Assembly: GCF_009729075.1 (NCBI RefSeq)
Contig: NZ_VTGY01000020.1
Location: forward strand, 248,001-312,000
DNA length: 64,000 nt
From: Mycolicibacterium sp. CBMA 226
GTDB lineage: Bacteria > Actinomycetota > Actinomycetes > Mycobacteriales > Mycobacteriaceae
Direction of reading: 5' to 3'
The notes under the pieces were generated by a model that ran no database searches, was not told where the DNA came from, and was given only the letters and a program-made list of their open reading frames with translations. Numbering within the stretch: the stretch's first letter is position 1; every line of letters begins with the position of its first letter. This document shows, one piece after another, positions 8,035 to 17,166 of this stretch. A program made the translations under genes and the position numbers.

Positions 8035-9036
8035 ATGATAGTTGACTGCGCGCATTACCTCGACGGCGTGCGTCAAGGCGAGGCGGCAATGCCCATCGAC
8101 GACGCGGCACGCCGGTGCCGCGAAGGCGGATTCGTCTGGCTCGGGATGTTCGAACCGACAGCCGACGAAATGACCCGTGTCCGAGAAGCTTTCGATCTGC
8201 ACGAGCTGGCGGTCGAGGACGCCGGGACGTTCCACCTGCGGCCCAAGATCGAGCACTTCGAGCCGGATGTGCAACTGGTGATTCTTCGCACCGCCCGGTA
8301 CGACGACGAACGCGAGGAAGTCGACTTCGGCGAAATCAGCATTTTCGTGGGCCCCAACTTCGTGATCACCGTCCGCCAGGGCGTCGCCAGTGAGCTCCAC
8401 GCCGCCCGGGCACGCCTGGAGGAGCATCCCGACCTTCTCAAGGTTGGGACCGCGTCAGTGCTGTGGGCTGTACTCGACCAGGTGGTACGTGCCTATGGCC
8501 CGGTGGTCGCCGGCCTCGAGCACGACATCGAGGAAGTTGAAGGCACGGTTTTCTCCGGTGCGGTCGCACCCACCGAGCGCATCTACCTGCTACGTCGCGA
8601 GGTCAGCAATTTCTACCGCGCGGTCCACCCGCTGCTGTCGGTCCTGACCGCCGCCGAACGCGATGCCACCGACACACCGGTGGCGCATTACCTGCGTGAC
8701 GTCCACGACAGCCTGCAATTGATCAACGAAGAGGTGTCGGCTCAGCGCGACCTCCTCGCCACAATCCTGCAGGCCAACATCGCCGTCGTCGCGGTCGAGC
8801 AGACTCGAGTCAGCGTGCAGCAGAGCACCACGATGGAACGCCTTACCGTCCTCGCGACGATCTTTCTCCCGCTGACATTCGTGACCGGGTTCTTCGGCCA
8901 GAACTTCGACTGGCTCATCAGCCACATCCAGGGCCCGACTCGATTCCTCTTGCTGGGGGTCGGCGGCCTCGTCATCCCGTTGATCGCCCTGTGGGCCTGG
9001 CTGCGCGCGGTCAGAAAACGCGAGGGCCAGAAGTAG
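8035..9036 (+). CDS. corA: CorA-family divalent cation transporter, GQN variant
   Basis: The 333-residue protein has the CorA layout: a long soluble N-terminal domain (MIVDCAHYLDG, FVWLGMFEPTADEM, FHLRPKIEHFEPD), a stalk helix (RREVSNFYRAVHPLLSVL onwards) and two C-terminal membrane helices. The pore-entrance motif after the first helix is TGFFGQNFDW, so the usual GMN (residues about 288-290) is GQN. The family moves Mg2+, Co2+ or Zn2+; the loop change could alter ion choice. The ATG at 8035 has GGGAGA at good spacing. Monocistronic. Confidence 0.85.
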   Translation: MIVDCAHYLDGVRQGEAAMPIDDAARRCREGGFVWLGMFEPTADEMTRVREAFDLHELAVEDAGTFHLRPKIEHFEPDVQLVILRTARYDDEREEVDFGEISIFVGPNFVITVRQGVASELHAARARLEEHPDLLKVGTASVLWAVLDQVVRAYGPVVAGLEHDIEEVEGTVFSGAVAPTERIYLLRREVSNFYRAVHPLLSVLTAAERDATDTPVAHYLRDVHDSLQLINEEVSAQRDLLATILQANIAVVAVEQTRVSVQQSTTMERLTVLATIFLPLTFVTGFFGQNFDWLISHIQGPTRFLLLGVGGLVIPLIALWAWLRAVRKREGQK

Positions 9037-9049
9037 CGTCACACGAACG

Positions 9050-9916
9050 CTAGAAATCAGCAGGGTTCGGGCGCTCGATCGAACGCGCTGTCAGCCCAAG
9101 CCCGCGCACATGGCCAGCGATCTCCCCGAGGCTCGCCACCCACACGTCGTCCTGGGCGCACACATACTCGATCAGCCCATCGAGCGCGAGCGCTCTCGAC
9201 GGCCGCCCCGATAGGAACGGGTGATTGGTCAGTACGAAGCAACCGCCCTCGGCGCGCATGGCGTCAAACTCCAACCGCCACAATTCGATCGCCTTCGCCG
9301 GGCTCTCGATCAGCCCCGAACCGCTGAACTCGGGCACGTAGCAGTACTGCTCCCAATCATCGAGTGCCCACTGGATCGGGATCTCCACCAGTGAGCTACC
9401 GCCATCCACGCCCAGCTCATACGGGTGGTCGGTGTCCATCAGGCTGCTGTCGTACAGAAAACCTCTGTTGTACAGCAATTTTGGTGAATGCCAGTTCAAC
9501 TCCCACATCGGGGCTCGGTACCCTACGGGCCGTATCCCCGTCACCGACTCGAGCACCTCCAGTCCACGGTCGAGGATTGCGGATTCCTGAGCTTCGGTGA
9601 GGCCACGCATCGGCTCGTGGAGATATCCATGATGCGCGACCTCGTGACCGTGGTCGACGATCGATCGGATTACGTCCGGATAGCGCACCGCGGTGTATCC
9701 CGGCACGAAGAACGTCGACCGAATGCTGTGTTTCGCAAGTGTTTTCAGTAGCCGTGGCACACCCGTCAGTGGTCCGTATGCCTGGTGACTGATCGCCGAC
9801 ATCCGATCGGCATGTGACGGATCGACGCCGAGCATCGCCGACTCCGCGTCGACGTCGAACGAAAACGACGCTGCGCAGCGCTTGCCATTGGGCCACGGGA
9901 CCGGCGGGACCGTCAT
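9050..9916 (-). CDS. PuuE-like polysaccharide deacetylase-family hydrolase
   Basis: The 288-residue NodB-fold protein has the metal motif FSFDVDAES near residue 20, the histidine motif HEVAHHGYLHEP at about residues 100-111 and the YRAPMWELNW motif near residue 140. The layout resembles the PuuE/cyclic-imide-hydrolase branch, whose members cut carbon-nitrogen bonds such as in allantoin, rather than cell-wall deacetylases, and there is no signal peptide. Its ATG overlaps the stop of the ureohydrolase gene by four bases. As last gene of the PucR-linked operon it probably performs one hydrolytic step of the pathway; the substrate is inference. Confidence 0.8.
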   Translation of the reverse strand: MTVPPVPWPNGKRCAASFSFDVDAESAMLGVDPSHADRMSAISHQAYGPLTGVPRLLKTLAKHSIRSTFFVPGYTAVRYPDVIRSIVDHGHEVAHHGYLHEPMRGLTEAQESAILDRGLEVLESVTGIRPVGYRAPMWELNWHSPKLLYNRGFLYDSSLMDTDHPYELGVDGGSSLVEIPIQWALDDWEQYCYVPEFSGSGLIESPAKAIELWRLEFDAMRAEGGCFVLTNHPFLSGRPSRALALDGLIEYVCAQDDVWVASLGEIAGHVRGLGLTARSIERPNPADF

Positions 9917-10866
9917 GCGTGACACCGGGCCCGCGCCAGCACTGCGAGGAGTTCATAGGCCAGGCACGCTGCCGCGATACCGGTGAGCTCAGCGTGGTCG
10001 TACGCCGGCGCCACTTCGACGATGTCCGCGCCGACCAGGTTGAGGCCGTCGAATCCCCTTACCAGTTCGAGCAATTCGCGACTCGTCAAACCGCCGATCT
10101 CAGGTGTGCCCGTGCCGGGTGCATGTGCCGGGTCGAGCACGTCGATGTCGATCGACACATAGAGCGGAAGGTCGCCGATGGTCGCTCGCAGCTGCCCGAC
10201 GACGTCGTCGACGCTGCGGTTCTGGAACTCCCTGCAGTGCACGACCGTGAAACCCAGTTCAGCGTCTGACTTCAGATCGTTCGGCGAGTAGTGCGAACCC
10301 CGGATCCCAACGTGGGCGCTGTGACCGGATATGAACAGCCCGTCTTCGGCGGCGCGGCGGAACGGCGTGCCATGCGTCAACGGCGCGTCGAAGTAGGTGT
10401 CCCAAGTGTCCAGGTGCGCGTCGAAGTGCACCAGCGCCACCGGCCCATAGCGCTCGCGATGCACCCGCAGCAGCGGGTAGGCGATGGTGTGGTCGCCGCC
10501 GATCGTGATCAACCGCGCGCCGTTGGCTGTCAACGCAGTCGCATGTTCCTCGATCTGGCGTGCCGCGGTCGCGATGTCATATGGCGTACAGGGGATATCG
10601 CCCGCGTCGACCACCTGCTGGCTGGCGAACGGCGACACCTGCATCTGCGGATTGTAGGGTCGCAGTACCCGCGAGCACTGTCGCACATGCCCAGGACCGA
10701 ATCGAGCACCCGGCCGATAGCTCACTCCCGCGTCGAACGGAATCCCCACCACCGCGACGTCGTAGCTCGGCACATCTTCGATACGCGGCAATCGCGCGAA
10801 CGTGGAGAAGCCCGCATACCGTGGCACCACGGTCCCATCAACAGGCTGGATGGGTTGATGGTTCAT
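9913..10866 (-). CDS. Agmatinase-family ureohydrolase
   Basis: The 317-residue enzyme has all manganese ligands of the arginase/agmatinase family: IGGDHTIAYPLL, VHFDAHLDTWD, and SIDIDVLDPAHAPGTGTPE. Family members release urea from a guanidino group (agmatine, guanidinobutyrate, guanidinopropionate and, in some branches, guanidine). Specificity cannot be read. The ATG at 10866 overlaps the stop of the upstream SDR gene by four bases, which supports this start over one nine bases upstream. Its neighbours (SDRs, permease, PuuE-like hydrolase, PucR) suggest degradation of an imported guanidino or ureido compound as nitrogen source. Confidence 0.88.
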   Translation of the reverse strand: MNHQPIQPVDGTVVPRYAGFSTFARLPRIEDVPSYDVAVVGIPFDAGVSYRPGARFGPGHVRQCSRVLRPYNPQMQVSPFASQQVVDAGDIPCTPYDIATAARQIEEHATALTANGARLITIGGDHTIAYPLLRVHRERYGPVALVHFDAHLDTWDTYFDAPLTHGTPFRRAAEDGLFISGHSAHVGIRGSHYSPNDLKSDAELGFTVVHCREFQNRSVDDVVGQLRATIGDLPLYVSIDIDVLDPAHAPGTGTPEIGGLTSRELLELVRGFDGLNLVGADIVEVAPAYDHAELTGIAAACLAYELLAVLARARCHA

Positions 10867-11618
10867 GTCCGGCACCGTGTCGCTCCTCCATTGATCTGAA
10901 TCGTCTGGCCGACGAATGCCCCCATGTCAGCGCGCGCCAGCAGGGAAACCGCTGCTGCGATTTCCTCCGGTTCACCGATGCGCCCCAATGGGATACCGCG
11001 TCGGTACTGCTCGTGGATCTGCTCCAGGCTGGTGCCTGCGTCGTCGGCGTCCACCTGCAGTTGCGGAGTGTCAATGACGCCGGGCGCAATCGCGTTGACA
11101 GTGATGCCCTCCGGCGCCAACTCACGGCCGAGGGACTTCGTAAGAGCGATCAAGCCTGCCTTGGACGCCGAGTAGGCGGTGGCATTGGGCCATCCGATGA
11201 CCCCCCATTCGGACGACACGATGACGATGTTGCCGCCGCCCCGGTTACGCATGCCGGCAAGCACCGCCTGCACCAGATAGACCGTGCCCGCCAGGTTGGT
11301 GTCGATGACCTTCCACCAGTCGTCGTCATCGTGCTCAATGAACGGCGCCATGGTCATGTACGCGGCGTTGCACACCAGGATGTCCACCGGCCCCCGCGTG
11401 CGCTCGATCTCGCCGACCATCGCGGCGACGGCGTCACGATCGGATACGTCAGCCACGGCGGGGAACCCGTCGACCGCGGTGACGACGGCATCCATTCGCG
11501 CGTCGCGCACGGGACCGTTGACGCCGACGATCGCGCCCTCGCCTGCCAGCCGGCGGGCGATCGCCGCGCCGATGCCCTGCGTCGAACCGGTGACCAAGGC
11601 GATACGTCCGCAATGCAT
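10863..11618 (-). CDS. SDR-family oxidoreductase
   Basis: The 251-residue classical short-chain dehydrogenase has the NAD(P)-binding motif TGSTQGIG at residues about 10-17, the VCNAAY segment replacing the usual NNAG, catalytic Ser in IVIVSSEWGV and YSASK as the Tyr-x3-Lys motif. The C-terminus ends GQTIQINGGATR, typical of FabG-like members. It overlaps both neighbours: one base with the preceding SDR and four with the ureohydrolase. It probably oxidises or reduces a hydroxyl/keto intermediate of the same pathway. The substrate is unknown. Confidence 0.88.
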   Translation of the reverse strand: MHCGRIALVTGSTQGIGAAIARRLAGEGAIVGVNGPVRDARMDAVVTAVDGFPAVADVSDRDAVAAMVGEIERTRGPVDILVCNAAYMTMAPFIEHDDDDWWKVIDTNLAGTVYLVQAVLAGMRNRGGGNIVIVSSEWGVIGWPNATAYSASKAGLIALTKSLGRELAPEGITVNAIAPGVIDTPQLQVDADDAGTSLEQIHEQYRRGIPLGRIGEPEEIAAAVSLLARADMGAFVGQTIQINGGATRCRT

Positions 11619-12280
11619 CAGATCACGGCCCCGCTGTTGGGCGACAGGACTTCTCCGGTACAGAACTGCGCTTCGACCAGATACCGGACCGCCGCGGCGA
11701 CTTCCGCGGGCCGCGCCAGCCGTCGAGCAGGCAGCGTCTTGAGGTATCCCGCTGCGCGCCAGGGCGAGTCGGCGGCCAAGAGAGGCGTGTCGGTGGGGCC
11801 GGGTGCCACAGCATTGATCCGGATGCCGTATTCGGCTACTTCGGCTGCCAGGCTGCGCACGAACCCGATGATGGCGCCCTTGGCGGCCGCATAGTGCGCG
11901 TCGGCTTCGCCGCCGCCCACGGCAAGCTCCGAGGTGATGGCAACGATGGCGCCCGTGCGCCGCTCGATCATCGATGGCAGCACCGCCCGCACGACGTTGC
12001 GTAGCCCGCCGAGGTGCACGCGCAACATGCGGTGCAATTGTTCGCGAGTGATGTCGGCGATCGGAATCGACTCGTAGTGTCCTGCTGCGCTGACCACCAC
12101 GTCGATCGGCCCCGGCACCCGACGCATGGCGTCAGTGACAGCGACCGCATCGGAGACGTCGACACCGAACGGCGCCGGCTCGTTGAGGTCCAGTCCCACA
12201 ACGTCATATCCCTCGAGAACGGCGGCGACCGCTGCGCCAATCCCGGACGACGCGCCAGTGACCACTGCGACAGGGCTCAC
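11618..12280 (-). CDS. SDR-family oxidoreductase, short
   Basis: The 220-residue short-chain dehydrogenase starts at a GTG that overlaps the permease stop by four bases (GTGA). TGASSGIG lies near residue 9, VVSAAGHYES replaces NNAG, the catalytic Ser is in AIVAITSEL and the Tyr-Lys motif is YAAAK. It is about 30 residues shorter than the next SDR, mostly because of a compact cofactor half (GLDLNEPAPFGVDVSD), but all catalytic residues are present. It is the second gene of the PucR-linked operon. Two different SDRs in one operon suggest two redox steps. Confidence 0.86.
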   Translation of the reverse strand: MSPVAVVTGASSGIGAAVAAVLEGYDVVGLDLNEPAPFGVDVSDAVAVTDAMRRVPGPIDVVVSAAGHYESIPIADITREQLHRMLRVHLGGLRNVVRAVLPSMIERRTGAIVAITSELAVGGGEADAHYAAAKGAIIGFVRSLAAEVAEYGIRINAVAPGPTDTPLLAADSPWRAAGYLKTLPARRLARPAEVAAAVRYLVEAQFCTGEVLSPNSGAVI

Positions 12281-13737
12281 TGCGGCACCTCCGCATCGCT
12301 GAAGCGTTCGGCGATAGGCGCCCGAATGCCGCGACGCACCGACAGGTAGATCACCACGCCGACGGCACCCAGCACCACTGTCGTCAGCACGCTGGCCCAG
12401 TTGATGTACCAGGGCTGGCCAGGCTGGATGCGGGGCCATGCCACGTTCACCGTCTCGAAGATGATCCACAGGGCGGCAACATATGTGACCGGCGCGCCCC
12501 ACTTCCCAAGACTGAAAGGCCCAGGTTTCCACCTGCCTGTCAGCCGGGCGAGCGCAGCGCCTATCACGGGCACACCGAACGCGATGTAGAACCCGATGAT
12601 GTTGAAGTTCACCAGAATGTTGTAAAACTGCGTGCCTGCGAGCAGTACGAAAACTATTGCCACGACCGCGGTTAGCCCAATGGCGTTGACCGGCAGGCGT
12701 TCTGGGCCCGCCAGACCGCCCAGCACTTTGGAGCCGGGCAGGCTGTGATCGCGTGCGGCACCCCAGATACACCGCGACACCGCAGCCTGCACGGCGAGGA
12801 AGCTCGACACGAAGCCGATGACGAACATCGCGAGCAGCGGTTTCGTCACCCCAATGCCCAGATGCGCGGTCAGGGTGTCGGCGACCACGTCGCCGGACTG
12901 CGCGGCCACGACAGCGGGCAAGTTCGGAATCGAAAGGATAAGGGCTGCAGCAGAAAACATCACGACCAGGCCGACGAGGAGCAGCGCCAGGATGATCGCC
13001 TTCGGCACGTTGCGTTCCGGTTCGTCGACCTCCTCGGCCACCGATCCCGCCGCCTCGAACCCGAGGAACGACCATCCAACGTAGGCGATGGCCAGCAGCA
13101 TCGGTCCGGATGCCCACGACGCCGCATCAGGGATACCTGCGCTGGAAAACAGTGCTGAGAAGGGGTTTTCGCGGTAGAAGATCAGCAACACCAGACCGAG
13201 ACCCAGCGACCCGACGACTTCGCAAGTGATGCTGACCGCGACCATCACTTTCAACACCTGCCGGCCCACCATGTTGACGGCGGTCCCGACCAAGATAATG
13301 GCGACCGCGACAGATGTGATCTGCCATCTGTGCGGTTCAGATACACCGAAGATGTTGAGCAGGAAGCCACCTGCGGCATATGACAACGTGCCGAGTGCGA
13401 TCGTCAGTCCCCACATGTAGGCCCAGGCCGCCACCCAGCCCCACGTGGTGCCCTGTACGTGCCGCGACCACTGGTAGACGCTGCCGGCGTACGGCCACCG
13501 CGACGCGAGCTCGCCGAACACCGCTGCCACGAGCAGCTGCCCGATCAACACGATCGGAAACGCCCAGAAGAACTGCGGCCCTGCGGCGAACAGGCCAAGA
13601 GTGAAGATCGCGTACACCGCCGCAATCGGTGATACGTCGGCGAATGCCAACGACAACGCCGAGCGGAAACTGAAGCCGCGCTGCAACCGTTCGGGAGCAG
13701 CTGCCACTACGGCGGTCGTATCGATGGATTCGGCCAT
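12277..13737 (-). CDS. APC-family amino acid/amine permease
   Basis: The 486-residue transporter has about 12 hydrophobic segments. The family signature appears early (LSLAFADVSPIAAVYAIF), followed by GELASRWPYAGSVYQW in helix 3 and GFEAAGSVAEEVDEPERNVPKA before helix 7, the conserved loop of amino-acid/polyamine/organocation carriers. It is the first gene of the operon running to 9050 and should import the substrate. Overall it resembles GABA- and amine-type permeases. It is divergent from the PucR regulator across a 220-base promoter region. Confidence 0.87.
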   Translation of the reverse strand: MAESIDTTAVVAAAPERLQRGFSFRSALSLAFADVSPIAAVYAIFTLGLFAAGPQFFWAFPIVLIGQLLVAAVFGELASRWPYAGSVYQWSRHVQGTTWGWVAAWAYMWGLTIALGTLSYAAGGFLLNIFGVSEPHRWQITSVAVAIILVGTAVNMVGRQVLKVMVAVSITCEVVGSLGLGLVLLIFYRENPFSALFSSAGIPDAASWASGPMLLAIAYVGWSFLGFEAAGSVAEEVDEPERNVPKAIILALLLVGLVVMFSAAALILSIPNLPAVVAAQSGDVVADTLTAHLGIGVTKPLLAMFVIGFVSSFLAVQAAVSRCIWGAARDHSLPGSKVLGGLAGPERLPVNAIGLTAVVAIVFVLLAGTQFYNILVNFNIIGFYIAFGVPVIGAALARLTGRWKPGPFSLGKWGAPVTYVAALWIIFETVNVAWPRIQPGQPWYINWASVLTTVVLGAVGVVIYLSVRRGIRAPIAERFSDAEVPQ

Positions 13738-13807
13738 CTTGGCTTCCCTTCGCTGGATGTCTCGACTGCCGCAACTGTGGGCCGTGCGCCGGGCGAAAGG
13801 AATACGT

Positions 13808-13828
13808 CGGCGGTATGAAATTCCGCCG
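13808..13828. promoter_or_regulatory. Inverted repeat in permease/pucR divergent promoter
   Basis: CGGCGG and CCGCCG flank a 9-base AT-rich centre, about 70 bases ahead of the permease start and 130 ahead of pucR. It is the clearest dyad in the 220-base gap and a candidate PucR-type operator. High GC makes chance matches likely. Confidence 0.3.
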
Positions 13829-13957
13829 CTCGTCCATACGATCGTCTAGGCTCACCGGTAGTCTTGCCCGTTCCGGTGGCAGCTCAATGCTGCCTCAGTG
13901 CCCGTGAACTGGCATTTTGCGCCGTTCGAGATCAGATGTCGGTGGGGTAACTAACTG

Positions 13958-15451
13958 ATGGCGTACCGCGTTCGCGATCTCTTGGAGACGCCTCATCTCC
14001 GGCTGACCCTCGAGGCCGGCACAGACGGTTTGGACAAGCCGGTGACATGGGCCCAGACCTCGGACCTCGAGGAGCCTTGGCTGTATCTGGCCGGCGGCGA
14101 ACTGCTGATGAAGAACGGGCAGACTCTGACGGAATCCGCGCGCGGCCAGACGGCGCTGATCCGCGGCGTCGCTGCGAACGGCATGTGCGGCATGGTGATC
14201 GGATTGGACAGCGCAACCCCCGCGCTAACCCGGTCAGCGATCGCGCTCGCCGATGATCTGGGCTTCCCCGTAATGACGGTCCCCTATTCGGTCGGCTTCG
14301 CGTCGATCGGCCGGGCCGTCGCCGATGCGGCGGGCAGCGGACGCGTCGCAGTCACGGAGCGGGTGTACAACGTGATTCGACAATCGGTGTCCAGTTCGCC
14401 GCCTGCCAACGTGCTCGCGCAGCTGGAACGTGATCTATCGTGCCGGATCGCGGTACTGGATGCCGCCACCGGCGCGGTTGCTCTGGAATCATCCGAACCG
14501 CTGCCCGAAGATCTGCGCGAGGCGGTCACCGACGAAATCGACGGTCGGCGCGGCGCGATTCCCGGCGTGCTCCACGTGTCCGTCGGACCGCATCGCGCCC
14601 TCGTGGTCGAGGTGCCGGACGAGGAACCGACGGCGGTGGTGACCTACGCGTTTCGCGGCCCGACCACCGACATGGTCCATCTGCAGCACCTGGCGTCGGC
14701 GGTCGCGGTCCTGCTCGCGCAGCAGAATGCCCGCCGCGAACACGAACGGCGGATCGGCGCCGAGGTCATGGGCCAGCTGTGCGACGGCCGGATGAGCGAC
14801 CGTGACGGTGACCGGGAGATGGCCGAGCGCGGGCTCGATGTGGCAACCAGTTGTGTCGTTGCCGCCGAGGGGGTTTCGGCAGCCGCCGAACGCCAGCTGC
14901 ACCTTGGTCTCGGCCGCCGCGCCATACCCCATTTGTTGCTGCGCCGTGCCGCCCTGCTCTACGCGCTGCTACCCGTCACGGACCACACGCTCGCTGTGTT
15001 GAACCAGCGACTCGGCGGCGAGGCGATCATCGGCGTCAGCGATCCGTTGGGTGTGCCCTCGCGTGCCCCGGTGGCAGTGCGCGAGGCGACGTGGGCGGTG
15101 CGCGTAGCCGTAGCGACATCAAGCCAGATCGCGCGGTTCGCCGACGCGACGATATTTCCGGTGCTGCGTGATCCGGAGGAAGCGCGCGTGGTCGTCGGCA
15201 GAGTGCTGGGTCGCCTCCTCGCCTACGACACGGCGCATTCCAGCGACATGGTGCGCACGCTCGATACCTATCTGCGACGTGATCGGTCGCTGGTGCAGAC
15301 GGCGAAAGAGCTTGGCATCCATCGTCAAACGGTCGTCTACCGGATCCAGCGGATCGAGGAACTCACCGGAAAGCGTATCGGCGACACCGCCGCCATCGCC
15401 GAATTTTGGCTGGCCCTACGCGCGAGAGATATGTTGACCGTCCCGGCCTGA
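13958..15451 (+). CDS. PucR-family transcriptional regulator
   Basis: The 497-residue regulator begins with a PucR N-terminal domain (VRDLLETPHLRLTLEAG, WAQTSDLEEPWLYLAGGELLM, residues about 5-120), has a central GGDEF-like ligand region, and ends with the PucR helix-turn-helix: DTYLRRDRSLVQTAKELGIHRQTVVYRIQRIEELTG split across about residues 430-475. Family members activate purine, ureide, GABA or amine catabolism genes in response to the substrate or an intermediate. It is transcribed away from the permease-SDR-SDR-ureohydrolase-deacetylase operon, so that operon is its probable target. Confidence 0.9.
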   Translation: MAYRVRDLLETPHLRLTLEAGTDGLDKPVTWAQTSDLEEPWLYLAGGELLMKNGQTLTESARGQTALIRGVAANGMCGMVIGLDSATPALTRSAIALADDLGFPVMTVPYSVGFASIGRAVADAAGSGRVAVTERVYNVIRQSVSSSPPANVLAQLERDLSCRIAVLDAATGAVALESSEPLPEDLREAVTDEIDGRRGAIPGVLHVSVGPHRALVVEVPDEEPTAVVTYAFRGPTTDMVHLQHLASAVAVLLAQQNARREHERRIGAEVMGQLCDGRMSDRDGDREMAERGLDVATSCVVAAEGVSAAAERQLHLGLGRRAIPHLLLRRAALLYALLPVTDHTLAVLNQRLGGEAIIGVSDPLGVPSRAPVAVREATWAVRVAVATSSQIARFADATIFPVLRDPEEARVVVGRVLGRLLAYDTAHSSDMVRTLDTYLRRDRSLVQTAKELGIHRQTVVYRIQRIEELTGKRIGDTAAIAEFWLALRARDMLTVPA

Positions 15452-15514
15452 GCCCATGTCAACAGCTATTCAGTGAGGAACTCAGATGTTCGCGAACAGA
15501 TCGTCGCTTCGAGC

Positions 15515-17014
15515 ATGAGCGGAGCCGCCACCGAACCCTCGAGCGTCCGATTCGGCAGCGCAGCGGGGCGCTGGGTCCTCGCCGCCACGGTTCTGGGGTC
15601 CGGGATGGCGCAACTCGACGCCACGGTCGTGAATGTGGCGCTACCCGCGATCGGCCACGACCTGCACGCCGAGGTCGGCGGACTGCAACTCGTGGTCAGC
15701 GCCTATTCGGTGACACTCGCAGCGTTGATCCTGCTGTCGGGCAGCCTCGGTGACCGGTTGGGCCGCAAGCGGGTATTCGTCGTCGGCGTGGCGTGGTTCA
15801 CGGTGGCATCAGCGATCTGCGCAGTGGCGCCGAACGCCGAGATGCTCATCGCGGCACGGGCTTTGCAAGGCATCGGCGGCGCGCTGTTGACGCCTGGAAG
15901 CCTCGCCATCATCCAATCGGTGTTCATCCCGACCGACCGCAGCAAGGCGATCGGCGCATGGTCGGCACTGGGTGGCGTCGCAGCGGCCATCGGCCCGCTA
16001 CTCGGTGGCTACCTCGTGCAAGCGATCAGCTGGCGCGCGATCTTTCTCATCAACGTGCCGCTGGGGTGTCTGGTTGCCTGGCTGGCACTGCGCCATGTGC
16101 CCGAGAGCCGCGACCCGTCGACCGCTGGCCACCTCGACTACGCCGGAGCCGCGTCTGCGACTGCGGGTCTGGCCGGCGCGACCTACGCCTTCGTGGAAGG
16201 GCCCAACCGCGGCTGGGATTCTCCGATCGTTCTCGCGGCCGGGGCGCTCGGTGCCATCGCGATGGTGGCCTTTGTCGTGATCGAACGACGCACGGCGAAT
16301 CCCATGCTGCCGCTGGGCATTTTCTCCTCCCGGCAGTTCACGAGCGCCAACGCGGTGACCTTCGTGGTGTACACCGCCCTCGGCGGAGTCTTCTTCCTGC
16401 TGGTGGTCGTCCTACAAACTGGGCTCGGCTACTCCCCCGTCGCGGCGGGTGCTGCCTCGCTCCCGGTCACAGCAATCATGCTGGCCCTCTCGTCGGCATC
16501 AGGCGCGCTCGCCCAGCGCATCGGCCCACGGCTGCCACTGACCATCGGGCCGCTTGTCATCGCAGCCGGCATGGTGCTGATGACGCGCATCGAGCCGGGC
16601 GCCTCGTACGTCACCGTCGTGCTCCCCGCCGTGATCGTCTTCGGGTTAGGGCTGGCCGTGACGGTCGCCCCTGTCACCGCCGCCGCGCTCGCAGCCGCTG
16701 ACGAGCGCCACGCCGGCGTGGCCTCGGGAGTCAACAACGCGGTGGCGCGCACTGCGGGACTGCTGGCCGTCGCCTTGCTGCCCCCACTCGCCGGACTGAC
16801 CGGCGCCGCTTTCCAATCGCCCGCCGCGATCACCTCCGGCTTCCACACGGCCATGCTGATCTCGGCCGGCCTTTCGTTCCTCGGCGGAGTACTCGCCTTC
16901 GCAACCATCTCCAACGACCTGCTCGCCGAAGAACCTGCCGAGGACCCCCGGAGTCACCACTATCACTGCGCGCTCGCCGAGGTTCCCGCCGGCGAACGCG
17001 GCCGACGCAGCTGA
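15515..17014 (+). CDS. MFS transporter, DHA2 (EmrB/QacA) 14-helix family
   Basis: The 499-residue protein has about 14 hydrophobic segments and the DHA2 motifs: LDATVVNVALPAIG in helix 1, GDRLGRKRVFVVG (motif A), a LQGIGGALLTPGSLAII stretch and the NVPLGC motif after helix 6. These carriers expel drugs or metabolites by proton antiport. The ATG at 15515 is chosen; a GTG 42 bases upstream is possible. It lies 63 bases after pucR on the same strand and could be co-transcribed with it, perhaps exporting a pathway product, but the link is only positional. Confidence 0.85.
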   Translation: MSGAATEPSSVRFGSAAGRWVLAATVLGSGMAQLDATVVNVALPAIGHDLHAEVGGLQLVVSAYSVTLAALILLSGSLGDRLGRKRVFVVGVAWFTVASAICAVAPNAEMLIAARALQGIGGALLTPGSLAIIQSVFIPTDRSKAIGAWSALGGVAAAIGPLLGGYLVQAISWRAIFLINVPLGCLVAWLALRHVPESRDPSTAGHLDYAGAASATAGLAGATYAFVEGPNRGWDSPIVLAAGALGAIAMVAFVVIERRTANPMLPLGIFSSRQFTSANAVTFVVYTALGGVFFLLVVVLQTGLGYSPVAAGAASLPVTAIMLALSSASGALAQRIGPRLPLTIGPLVIAAGMVLMTRIEPGASYVTVVLPAVIVFGLGLAVTVAPVTAAALAAADERHAGVASGVNNAVARTAGLLAVALLPPLAGLTGAAFQSPAAITSGFHTAMLISAGLSFLGGVLAFATISNDLLAEEPAEDPRSHHYHCALAEVPAGERGRRS

Positions 17015-17166
17015 ATACGGCGGCGAATTCATCGAGTAGTTGCGCCTTTGGGAGTACCGTCCGGTCCGTCGATGATCCGCTCGGCGCCGTCGAACTCTAC
17101 ATCGCCAGCCAGACACTACTGACGCTGCCCAAACCCACGGACTGACAACCGATTTCCTGGCACCGG

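Noticed and set aside
10560..11894. 444-residue plus-strand frame across the SDR genes
   Set aside because: It crosses several real genes antisense and shows no domain.
15793..16701. 302-residue frame in another phase of the MFS transporter gene
   Set aside because: It is a shifted reading of the transporter; Arg/His-rich with no membrane segments.
17015..17166. Possible coding remnant (FGSTVRSVDDPLGAVELYI-like stretch ending in a stop) between the MFS and hydrolase genes
   Set aside because: It has about 30 plausible codons, but no start, no ribosome site and no family recognised, so it is not annotated.
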